Shown: one piece after another, positions 1 to 6,007 of the stretch
Layout of the letters: each line of letters opens with the position of its first letter
Position numbering within the stretch: position 1 is the first letter of the stretch
Origin: Acidobacteriota bacterium
GTDB taxonomy: Bacteria > Acidobacteriota > Polarisedimenticolia > J045
DNA: 11,142 nucleotides
Assembly (NCBI GenBank): GCA_024276295.1
Contig: JAJRXN010000340.1
Location: 1 to 11,142, forward strand
Reading direction: 5' to 3'
The notes under the pieces: generated by a model
What the model was told of the DNA's origin: nothing
Seen by the model: the letters and a program-made list of their open reading frames with translations, nothing else
Database searches by the model: none
Made by a program: the position numbers and the translations under genes

Positions 1-1
1 C

Positions 2-460
2 CACGCCTGCCTCGAACGGTACCGCGAACTCGAGGACGCGCCCGGCGCGCTGAAGGTCAAGCTCAATCTGGGTCAGCTCTACGCGGCCCGGGGGCAGTTC
101 GACCAGGGACAGCGGCTGCTGGCCGAGGCCCACGAGGAGGCCCGCAAGCTGGGCCATCGCTGGACCGTGGCCCGGGCCGCGGCACTGCTCGGCGAGGTCC
201 ACGCCCGTCACGGCGATCGGGAAACGGCGCGTCGCCATCTCAGGGAATCGAACGCGATCGCCTCGAACGGCGATGTCCAGTTCACCGACATCCTGTTCAT
301 CAATGCGTTCTACTCGTGGCGCATGGCACTCGACGAACGGCGCGACGCCGAGGCCCGCATCGCCTTCGGTCGACTCAAGTATCTCAGACCGCACATCGAG
401 GAAATGCACCAGGAGGTGCGCGAATTCGACCGTCTGATCGAAGAAGGGGGTAGGTCATGA
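2..460 (+). CDS. TPR-repeat protein, C-terminal part (5' end outside window)
   Basis: The frame is open from the left edge and ends at TGA 458-460, leaving 152 visible residues; the true start lies upstream. Two helix-turn-helix units with tetratricopeptide (TPR) spacing are visible at residues 16-49 (around LGQLYAARGQFDQGQRLLAEA) and 56-87 (around LLGEVHARHGDRETARRHL). A third, more degenerate helical pair follows at about 98-130. TPR arrays are protein-binding scaffolds. In bacteria they often form the C-terminal half of regulators or kinases, but no catalytic domain is visible here, so the overall function is unknown. The stop codon overlaps the start of the next gene (ATGA, 457-460), which suggests co-translation with the secreted protein that follows. 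Confidence 0.8.
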   Translation, partial: HACLERYRELEDAPGALKVKLNLGQLYAARGQFDQGQRLLAEAHEEARKLGHRWTVARAAALLGEVHARHGDRETARRHLRESNAIASNGDVQFTDILFINAFYSWRMALDERRDAEARIAFGRLKYLRPHIEEMHQEVREFDRLIEEGGRS

Positions 461-1206
461 ACTCCGCTGCCAGGTTCCGGCGTCTTGCAGGCGCGACGAT
501 CGCACTGGCGATCTGCGCGCCCCTCGCCTTCGGCGCAACACCGGAGCGGCGCCTCGCCGACCGGCTGACTCCGCTCGACTACCGCGGTGAAGACGGACCC
601 GTCGCGATGGCCGTCGACGCCGGCGGAACACGCTGGTCCGCCTGGTCGTACCGGCGCGGACTCGAGGCCGACATCGCGGTCGCCCGCCAGTTCGGCTCCG
701 TCTGGAGCGGAGCCGAACTGCTCGATCCGGGCAACGGCCTGCTCGACGATCAGCCGGCGATCGCGTTCCTGGCCGACGGCCGCCCGGTCGTGGCCTGGCG
801 CCAGAGGGCCGATGGCGCCCCGGGCCGGATCGTCTACTCCCTTCTCGACGGTGGCAGGTGGACCGATCCGGCACCGGTCACGCCGGCGACGATCGACGCG
901 TCCAGCCCGCATCTGCTGCGGACCGGCGGGAGCCTGGTGCTGGTGTATGTCGCCGACGGACGGGCGATCTGCACCCGGGTCCTCTTCCCCGAAGCCCAGG
1001 GGCTGTCCGACCTGGGCGGCAACAGCGCCTCGGGGGGCATCGTGATCGAGGGCGAGGGCGGCAGCCGGTTCGAGAACGACGAGGACGAGCCGGACTCCGG
1101 ATCCAACGGCCCCGACCCGATGCCGACGCGTTCGATCCCGCCTCCCGATGCCGGCGGCTACTCGACAGGGAACGGCGACGGCCCGCCGGTCGACTTCGGC
1201 AAGTAG
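457..1206 (+). CDS. Secreted protein with sialidase/beta-propeller-like repeats and acidic tail
   Basis: This 249-residue protein starts at an ATG that overlaps the upstream stop, with a G-rich stretch (AAGGGGG, 444-450) six nt before it. Residues 1-27 look like a signal peptide: basic RFRR, a hydrophobic core, and probable cleavage near A27. The mature part has two similar units, about 48-89 and 99-141. Each has the pattern A-x-A-x(4)-G-x(4)-AW, then a strand, then W-[ST]; a weaker third unit runs from 151 to 178. This resembles blades of sialidase-like or other propellers, but three units are too few for a closed propeller. Residues 195-249 are low-complexity, rich in E, D, G, S and P, and probably disordered. 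C20 is preceded by LAI, not a standard lipobox, so secretion is likelier than lipoprotein anchoring. No catalytic residues are recognisable and the function is unknown. Confidence 0.75.
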   Translation: MNSAARFRRLAGATIALAICAPLAFGATPERRLADRLTPLDYRGEDGPVAMAVDAGGTRWSAWSYRRGLEADIAVARQFGSVWSGAELLDPGNGLLDDQPAIAFLADGRPVVAWRQRADGAPGRIVYSLLDGGRWTDPAPVTPATIDASSPHLLRTGGSLVLVYVADGRAICTRVLFPEAQGLSDLGGNSASGGIVIEGEGGSRFENDEDEPDSGSNGPDPMPTRSIPPPDAGGYSTGNGDGPPVDFGK

Positions 1207-1228
1207 TACCGGGCGCCTTCACCGTCCT

Positions 1229-1254
1229 GCGGCGGGTCTGTACGAGCCCGTCGC
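1229..1254 (+). other. Possible intergenic hairpin (9-bp stem, 8-nt loop)
   Basis: GCGGCGGGT (1229-1237) can pair with GCCCGTCGC (1246-1254) across an 8-nt loop, with seven Watson-Crick pairs and two G-U pairs. It lies 23 nt after the stop of the secreted protein. The stem is followed by a run of G, not T, so it is not a standard intrinsic terminator. Stems like this can arise by chance at this G+C content. It may mark the 3' end of the upstream transcript. Confidence 0.25.
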
Positions 1255-1283
1255 GGGGGGCTATCGTCGCTCCGCGGGGTGTC

Positions 1284-1300
1284 CCTCCACCCCGGGGAGG
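1284..1300 (+). promoter_or_regulatory. Shine-Dalgarno site of the DUF4301 gene, possibly sequestered in a hairpin
   Basis: GGAGG (1296-1300) lies 4 nt before the ATG at 1305 and supports that start. CCTCC (1284-1288) is its exact complement, 7 nt upstream, so the mRNA can fold into a small hairpin that hides the ribosome-binding site. The pairing is plain in the sequence. A regulatory role is inference, since short complementary runs are common in GC-rich DNA. Confidence 0.4.
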
Positions 1301-1304
1301 CACG

Positions 1305-2843
1305 ATGGCGGACGATCGCGCGGTCTTCACGCCCGAGGATGAACGCCAGCTCGCGGCCCACGGCATTGCACCCGACGAGGCCCGGCGCCAGCTCGAGCTG
1401 CTCAGACACCCGCCTGGCCACGTCCGGCTCGTCCGGCCCTGCACCGTCGGGGACGGCATCGTGGTGCTCGCCGAGGACCGCTGGCCCGAGCTGCTCGAGC
1501 GGCACCGGGCCGCGTCGGCCCGCGGTCGGCTGACGAAGTTCGTTCCGGCTTCCGGCGCGGCATCCCGCATGTTCAGGACGCTGCTGGTCGAGTACGAGGC
1601 TGGCGGCCCCCCATCGCGACGGACGCTCGCATCGCGTGCCGCCACCGGTGACGCGGTGGCGGCGGACGTGCTGCGCTTCCTGGAGGCGATCGAACGCTTC
1701 CCGTTCGCCACCAGCGCGATGATCGAGGCCGCCAGGGCCGGGCGCGACCATGAGGTCCTCGAGCTGCTGTTCGATGAAAGCGGACTCGGGTACGCGTCGA
1801 TGCCCAAGGGACTGATCCTGTTTCACCGCTATCCGGGCGGCGCACGCACGGCGTTCGACGAACACCTGGCGGAGGCCGTCGAGCAGATCCGCGACGAGAC
1901 CGGTCGCTGCCGGCTCCACTTCACCGTCAGCCCGGCCCATCGGGAGGAGTTCGAGCGTGCCCGCAGCCGCGCGGTGGCCCGCTTCGGCGACCGGAACGCC
2001 TTCGAGATCTCGTTCTCCGAACAGGAGCCGCGGACCGACACGATCGCGGCCGGCCTCGACGGCCGGCCGTTCCGGGACGACGCCGGGCGGCTGGTCCTGC
2101 GACCCGGCGGCCACGGGGCGCTGATCCACAACCTGGCGGCGCTCGACGCCGACCTGGTGCTGATCAAGAACATCGACAATGTCGTGCCGGATCACCTCAG
2201 GGCCCCGACCCACCTGTGGAAGAAGCTGCTCACCGGGCTCCATCTCGAGATCGAAGAGCGGCTTGCCGACCACGCGGACCAGCTCGCCGCCGTCGATCCG
2301 CCGCGGGACGCGATCGCGTCGGCACGGGAGTTCGTCACGCGCACGTTCGGACTCGCGGTCCCGGCGGACACCGGCACCGCGCTGGACGCGCTGCGGGATC
2401 GTCTGGCCCGGCCACTCCGAGTCTGCGGCGTGGTGCGCAATCAGGGCGAGCCGGGCGGCGGTCCGTTCTGGGTCCAGGACCGGGACGGACGCATCAGCCC
2501 CCAGATCGTCGAGGCGTCCCAGATCGACCCCGCCGCCCCCGACCAGCAGGCGATCCGGGCGGCGGCGACGCACTTCAATCCGGTCGATCTCGTCTGCGGC
2601 CTGCGTCGTCCGGACGGCACCCGGCACGACCTGCTGCACTGGATCGATCCGGATACGGCGTTCGTCTCGCGCAAGTCCCACCTCGGGCGCGACCTGCTGG
2701 CCCTCGAGTGGCCGGGGCTCTGGAACGGCGCCATGGCCGGGTGGAACACCGTCTTCGTCGAGGTCCCGCAGGAGACGTTCGCCCCGGTCAAGACCGTGTT
2801 CGACCTGCTGCGCCCCGAACATCAGCCCCCCGGCGACGACTGA
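1305..2843 (+). CDS. DUF4301 family protein, probable nucleotidyltransferase-like enzyme
   Basis: This 512-residue protein starts at ATG 1305, preceded by GGGGAGG (1294-1300). The frame is open further upstream but has no supported start there. It matches what I recall of the DUF4301 family, which has no established function. Motifs run in the order seen in UDP-sugar pyrophosphorylases (UDPGP-type GT-A fold). There is a glycine/serine loop, VPASGAASRMF (80-90), then MPKGLILFH (166-174). A Q-x-P element follows in SEQEPRTDTIA (238-248), then RPGGHGALIHNL (266-277) and DLVLIKNIDNVVPD (283-296). The loop and PK motif sit about 75 residues apart, so the loop would carry a helical insertion. The C-terminal third has GEPGGGPFWV (381-390), EASQID (403-408) and THFNPVDLVCG (422-432), which may belong to acceptor binding. 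It is probably cytosolic, with no signal peptide or membrane segment. Family call firm; enzymatic role inferred. Confidence 0.85.
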   Translation: MADDRAVFTPEDERQLAAHGIAPDEARRQLELLRHPPGHVRLVRPCTVGDGIVVLAEDRWPELLERHRAASARGRLTKFVPASGAASRMFRTLLVEYEAGGPPSRRTLASRAATGDAVAADVLRFLEAIERFPFATSAMIEAARAGRDHEVLELLFDESGLGYASMPKGLILFHRYPGGARTAFDEHLAEAVEQIRDETGRCRLHFTVSPAHREEFERARSRAVARFGDRNAFEISFSEQEPRTDTIAAGLDGRPFRDDAGRLVLRPGGHGALIHNLAALDADLVLIKNIDNVVPDHLRAPTHLWKKLLTGLHLEIEERLADHADQLAAVDPPRDAIASAREFVTRTFGLAVPADTGTALDALRDRLARPLRVCGVVRNQGEPGGGPFWVQDRDGRISPQIVEASQIDPAAPDQQAIRAAATHFNPVDLVCGLRRPDGTRHDLLHWIDPDTAFVSRKSHLGRDLLALEWPGLWNGAMAGWNTVFVEVPQETFAPVKTVFDLLRPEHQPPGDD

Positions 2844-2852
2844 CGCCCGCGG

Positions 2853-3983
2853 TCACACCACCTCGGTGATGTACCGCTCGCGCAAGAGTCGCCAGGAGAC
2901 CACGAGGAACGCGGTCAACGGGATCGCCAGGATCATGCCGAGGATGCCGCCGAGCGCGGCTCCCCAGAAGAAGATCGCGATCATGATCACCATCGGGTGC
3001 AGACCGGTGCGGTCGCCCATGATCTTCGGGGTCAGCAGATAGCCCTCGATCATCTGCACGACGATGAACACGACGATCACCGCGACGAGCAGCCGCAGGC
3101 CGCCGCCGGGCTGGAAGAATGCCAGCGGCAGCGCGGCGGCCAGACCGATGATGCTGCCGAGATACGGGATGACGTTGAGAAACCCGAGCAGCAGTCCGAG
3201 CAGCAGCCCGTAGTGCAGTCCCACGACGGAGAACCCGATCGCGAACAGGACACCCTGCAGGAACGCGATCAGGATCTGCCCGCGGAAGAACGCGACGATG
3301 ATGCCGACGAACTCGCGCGCGAGGAACATCACGTCCTCGCGGGTTTCCGGCTTGAGGAACGGCAGGATCACCCGCCCCTCGAACCAGCGCTCCGGGCTGG
3401 ACATCAGGAAGAACGCGAAATAGACCGGCAGTACCGCCCAGGCGAACAGGGTCACGATCCCGCGCAGCGCACCGGCGCCGTACGACAGGGCGCGGCCGCC
3501 GAAGATCTGCAGGCCGGTGAGCAGGTTCGCCTGCTGCTCGGCGAACGCCTCGCGCAGGCGGATTCCCCACGGGTGGCTCTGGAAGAACTCCGCCACGTCC
3601 GGCCAGTGGGCGACGCTCCAGGTCCGGACGGCCGACCACCATTCGGGAACCCGTCGCAGCAGGTCGGCGAGCTGGTCGACCAGGATCGCGCCGAACAGCC
3701 AGACGATCGCTCCGAGCGGCACGAGCAGCGAGAGGAGCACGAGGACCAGCCCGACGATCCGCGGCAGGCGGGTCCAGTGCAGGATCCACTCGTAGTAGGG
3801 CTTGACGACGAGCGCGGCGATCCCGGCCACCGCGACCGGAAGAAAGACCTGGGAGAAGGCGCGGAAGAACAACCCCAGGAGCACGATCACGGCGGCGATC
3901 ACCGAGAGGATCACGACCGCCGAGAGCGTGGTCAGTGCCGCGGCGACCGTCGCCCGCTGTCGCGGCCCCAGTTCGAGCCCCAT
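2853..3983 (-). CDS. AI-2E family transporter (UPF0118 membrane protein)
   Basis: This 376-residue polytopic inner-membrane protein belongs to the AI-2E/UPF0118 family. The start at 3983 is well supported: AGGAGG (3989-3994 on the complement) lies 5 nt before the ATG. Hydrophobic stretches lie at about 15-40, 44-66, 76-104, 165-193, 225-252, 254-290, 295-312 and 328-365. A soluble, Trp-rich amphipathic segment (105-160) sits between the third and fourth, as is usual in this family. The family signature is clear near the C-terminus: EGYLLTPKIMGDRTGLHP (313-330). Members have been linked to export of autoinducer-2 (TqsA) and to cation/proton antiport, so the substrate cannot be told from sequence. 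Length is normal. The gene is monocistronic here, convergent with the DUF4301 gene (9 nt between stop codons) and divergent from mraZ. Confidence 0.93.
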   Translation of the reverse strand: MGLELGPRQRATVAAALTTLSAVVILSVIAAVIVLLGLFFRAFSQVFLPVAVAGIAALVVKPYYEWILHWTRLPRIVGLVLVLLSLLVPLGAIVWLFGAILVDQLADLLRRVPEWWSAVRTWSVAHWPDVAEFFQSHPWGIRLREAFAEQQANLLTGLQIFGGRALSYGAGALRGIVTLFAWAVLPVYFAFFLMSSPERWFEGRVILPFLKPETREDVMFLAREFVGIIVAFFRGQILIAFLQGVLFAIGFSVVGLHYGLLLGLLLGFLNVIPYLGSIIGLAAALPLAFFQPGGGLRLLVAVIVVFIVVQMIEGYLLTPKIMGDRTGLHPMVIMIAIFFWGAALGGILGMILAIPLTAFLVVSWRLLRERYITEVV

Positions 3984-4049
3984 TTTCGCCTCCTGTTCGA
4001 CCACCTCCCCCCGGATCGAGGCGGACACCGAATTCCTCGCCCGCGGCTC

Positions 4050-4078
4050 TTGACAGGTGTCTCGCGCGTTCGTAGAGT
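4050..4078 (+). promoter_or_regulatory. Predicted sigma70-type promoter of the dcw operon
   Basis: A perfect -35 hexamer TTGACA (4050-4055) is followed, after exactly 17 nt, by TAGAGT (4073-4078), which matches four of six positions of TATAAT including the first two and the last. Transcription would start near 4085, leaving a leader of about 164 nt before mraZ. It is the best promoter-like pair I saw in the divergent gap and immediately precedes the putative MraZ operator. Confidence 0.7.
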
Positions 4079-4084
4079 CTGCCG

Positions 4085-4109
4085 TGGGAAGCCGTGGGAG
4101 TCCGTGGGA
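4085..4109 (+). promoter_or_regulatory. Putative MraZ operator: three TGGGA direct repeats, 10-bp period
   Basis: TGGGA occurs at 4085-4089, 4095-4099 and 4105-4109, each separated by 5 nt, inside a longer repeated unit close to CCGTGGGAG. A degenerate fourth unit (GCCGGGAAAG, 4111-4120) follows. E. coli MraZ is known to bind TGGGN direct repeats with 5-nt spacers upstream of mraZ, so this is the expected operator pattern. The array begins at the predicted transcription start, so bound MraZ would be expected to block initiation or promoter escape. This is strong support for autoregulation of the cluster. Confidence 0.85.
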
Positions 4110-4248
4110 GGCCGGGAAAGCAGGTTCTACTCTCCTCCAGTGTTCGTGGCAGCGGCCGCCCCGCCGGACTTTTGCCTGACTTTCACCCCGCGCCCCCGTG
4201 ACCCGGAATGCCCGACGGGTCGAGACGGGCGGCGTGTGCGGAGCCAAC
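4110..4248 (+). other. Leader region of mraZ, no gene seen
   Basis: This is the rest of the predicted 5' leader between the operator and mraZ. It holds a pyrimidine-rich stretch (about 4125-4139) and two near-identical heptamers, GACTTTT (4167-4173) and GACTTTC (4178-4184), 11 nt apart in an AT-richer patch. It ends with the mraZ ribosome-binding site GGAG (4240-4243), 5 nt before ATG 4249. An in-frame GTG at 4198 exists but would add 17 residues not found in MraZ proteins. I recognise no riboswitch or terminator. Confidence 0.5.
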
Positions 4249-4692
4249 ATGCTGCGCGGCCATGCTACGGCAAAAGTCGACGAAAAAGGCCGCTTCAAGA
4301 TCCCTTCCGAGTTCGCGGCGGGGTTCCTGCAGCTCTGCGGGGACGACCGGCGCACGTTCATGACCTCCCAGGACGGGGAACGGATCCTGATCTACCCGAT
4401 GCCGGTCTGGGAGGAATACGAGCAGGCACTCGACCGGCTGCCCCGCGCCGACCCGGAACTCGACCGGCTCCGGCTGACCCTGAGCTACTGGGGCCAGGAG
4501 ATCGCGGTCGACGGCCAAGGGAGACTGCGGATCCACGGCTCGCTGCTGCGGGAACTGGCGATCGACGGTGCGGTCTCGATCTTCGGCAAGCAGCGGCTGC
4601 TCGAGGTCTGGAACCACGACCGCCTGGCGGCGACCCCGCCGAAGCTGGATCGCGCGAGCCTGGCCCGGCTCGCCGACAAGTACGGCATCTGA
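4249..4692 (+). CDS. mraZ: Transcriptional regulator MraZ
   Basis: This 147-residue protein has a normal length for MraZ, a ring-forming DNA-binding protein that represses its own dcw operon in E. coli. It contains two tandem SpoVT/AbrB-like half-domains. Each carries the D-x-x-G-R signature: VDEKGRFKIP (10-19) and VDGQGRLRIH (87-96), the second ending in H where P is usual. The start at ATG 4249 gives the family-typical N-terminus MLRGHATAKVDEKGR, with GGAG 5 nt upstream. The stop (TGA 4690-4692) shares one base with the rsmH start. It is first in the operon and lies directly behind three TGGGA repeats, its expected binding site, so it probably controls all seven genes that follow the promoter. 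Confidence 0.96.
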   Translation: MLRGHATAKVDEKGRFKIPSEFAAGFLQLCGDDRRTFMTSQDGERILIYPMPVWEEYEQALDRLPRADPELDRLRLTLSYWGQEIAVDGQGRLRIHGSLLRELAIDGAVSIFGKQRLLEVWNHDRLAATPPKLDRASLARLADKYGI

Positions 4693-5648
4693 TGCCGACG
4701 GCGATGAGGATGACCCGACCGGCGCCAGAGCACCTGCCGGTCATGCTCCGGGAAACCCTCGAGGCGCTGGCCCCGGGGCCTGACCGGACGCTGCTCGACG
4801 GGACGATCGGGCTCGGCGGCCATGCCGCCGCGTGGCTCGAGCGGAGCGCTCCCGGCGGGCGGGTCGTCGGCTTCGACCGGGACATCTCGGCCCTCGCCGC
4901 GGCCGGCAGGCGGCTCGCCGGCTTCGGGTCCCGGGTATTGCTCGTCCACGACGGCTACGAGAATGCTTCGGACCGTCTCCGGCACGAGAGCGTCGACGCC
5001 GTCCTGCTCGACCTCGGGCTCGGTTCGCACCAGCTCGCGGACGCGGAGCGCGGGTTCTCCTTCCGGCTCGACGGTCCCCTCGACATGCGCTTCGACCGCG
5101 ACCGGCCGGGCCGCACCGCGGCGGAGCTTCTCGCCCGGACGCCGATGCCGGACCTGGCCCGGCTGTTCGCCGAGTTCGGCGAGATCCGGGGCGCGCGCAA
5201 GCTGGCCCGCGTCATCTGCGAGGAGCGCCAGCGCGAGCCGATCCGCACGACGACCCGCCTGGCCGAGATCGTCCGGCGCACCCTCCCCTCGCGGAGCCCG
5301 GGACGTTCGCGGGTCGACCCGGCGACGCAGGCGTTCCAGGCGCTCCGGATCGCCGTCAACGACGAGATCGGCCGCCTCGAGCGAGCGTTGACGGGACTGC
5401 TCGACCTCCTGCGCCCTGGCGGGCGGATCGCGGTGATCTCGTTCCACAGTCTCGAGGACCGGCTGGTCAAGCGGACGTTCCGCCGGCTCGCGGCAGGCGG
5501 CCCCGGCTTCCCCGGCGATCCGGATCGCTCCCCCGAACGTCCCAGGCTCGATCTCGGCGTGCGCCGGCCGGTCCGCCCGAGCGGGGAGGAGATCGCCGCC
5601 AATCCCCGGGCACGCTCCGCCCGCCTGCGATGGGGGATTCGCCTGTGA
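4692..5648 (+). CDS. rsmH: 16S rRNA (cytosine(1402)-N4)-methyltransferase RsmH
   Basis: RsmH (MraW) uses S-adenosylmethionine to N4-methylate C1402 of 16S rRNA in the small-subunit decoding centre. The 318 residues match the family's usual length. Motifs appear in order: HLPVML (14-19), the SAM loop DGTIGLGGH (36-44), GFDRDISAL (60-68), LLDLGLGSHQL (105-115), RGFSFRLDGPLDMR (120-133), EFGEIRGARKLA (161-172), DPATQAFQALRIAVNDE (209-225, with D where H is usual), ISFHSLEDRLVKRTFR (249-264) and NPRARSARLR (304-313). The ATG at 4692 overlaps the mraZ stop by one base (TGATG) and has no clear Shine-Dalgarno sequence, so translation probably depends on coupling to mraZ. Later in-frame ATGs at 4704 and 4710 are possible starts that keep all motifs. 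Confidence 0.97.
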   Translation: MPTAMRMTRPAPEHLPVMLRETLEALAPGPDRTLLDGTIGLGGHAAAWLERSAPGGRVVGFDRDISALAAAGRRLAGFGSRVLLVHDGYENASDRLRHESVDAVLLDLGLGSHQLADAERGFSFRLDGPLDMRFDRDRPGRTAAELLARTPMPDLARLFAEFGEIRGARKLARVICEERQREPIRTTTRLAEIVRRTLPSRSPGRSRVDPATQAFQALRIAVNDEIGRLERALTGLLDLLRPGGRIAVISFHSLEDRLVKRTFRRLAAGGPGFPGDPDRSPERPRLDLGVRRPVRPSGEEIAANPRARSARLRWGIRL

Positions 5649-6007
5649 GTCTTCCGCGCGGGATCGTCAGCCATCCGCCGGTCGTCTCCGGTCACCCCGC
5701 GGCGATGGGGGGGCTGCTGCGGCTCGCCCTGCGAGCCGCGTTCGTCCTGCTGCCGCTGATCGCCCAGGTCGCGGGGCAGGTTCCCGGTCGGGCATGGCAG
5801 TACGAGTGCCGGCGCGTCGAGGCCGAGATCCGGCACGAGCAGGAAGCGCAGCGGCTGCTGCGGGCCCGCCTGGCGACGCTGACCGATCCCGGGCGCCTGC
5901 GCAGGGAGGCCCGCCGCCTCGGGCTGATCCCGCCGGGCGTCGAGGACGCGCGGCCGGTGGTGCTGCGCCGCGAAGCGGCCGGACCGCGCCGGGAGCCCGG
6001 GCGATGA
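5645..6007 (+). CDS. ftsL: FtsL-like cell division protein
   Basis: This is a 120-residue small bitopic protein in the canonical ftsL position between rsmH and ftsI. A short N-terminus is followed by one membrane segment (about 24-44). Next come a charged helix with coiled-coil character (50-78) and the typical end motif DPGRLRREARRLGLIPP (81-97), which matches the P-x-R-[IL]-x(3)-A-x(2)-LGL pattern of FtsL/DivIC proteins. FtsL pairs with FtsB/DivIC in the septal complex that activates FtsW-FtsI. The GTG start at 5645 overlaps the rsmH stop (GTGA). An in-frame ATG at 5705 would give 100 residues with the membrane segment intact, but it has no visible ribosome-binding site. FtsL sequences diverge strongly, so the call rests on position, topology and the end motif. 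Confidence 0.8.
   Translation: MSLPRGIVSHPPVVSGHPAAMGGLLRLALRAAFVLLPLIAQVAGQVPGRAWQYECRRVEAEIRHEQEAQRLLRARLATLTDPGRLRREARRLGLIPPGVEDARPVVLRREAAGPRREPGR

Noticed and set aside
1229..1260. Intrinsic terminator after the secreted-protein gene
   Set aside because: The hairpin is plausible but is followed by G residues, not a T-tract, so it was kept only as an uncertain hairpin.
858..1304. Upstream extension of the DUF4301 reading frame
   Set aside because: It overlaps the secreted-protein gene, is Arg/Pro-rich shadow sequence, and ATG 1305 has its own Shine-Dalgarno site.
1158..2822. Long open frame on the minus strand opposite the DUF4301 gene
   Set aside because: Its translation is rich in R, G, P, E and D without family motifs, as expected of the antisense shadow of a GC-rich gene. 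The plus strand carries the recognisable family and a ribosome-binding site.
4081..4120. CRISPR-like or satellite repeat reading of the decamer array
   Set aside because: Only three good units of 10 bp with no spacers. Period, core TGGGA and position fit the MraZ operator.
4198..4248. Upstream GTG as an extended mraZ start
   Set aside because: It would add 17 residues not seen in MraZ proteins. The ATG at 4249 has GGAG at good spacing and gives the family-typical N-terminus.
2997..4691. Plus-strand open frame running through the AI-2E gene and joined to rsmH
   Set aside because: The part before 4692 is rich in E, D, Q, H and R, the antisense of a hydrophobic membrane gene. The real start of rsmH is at the mraZ overlap.
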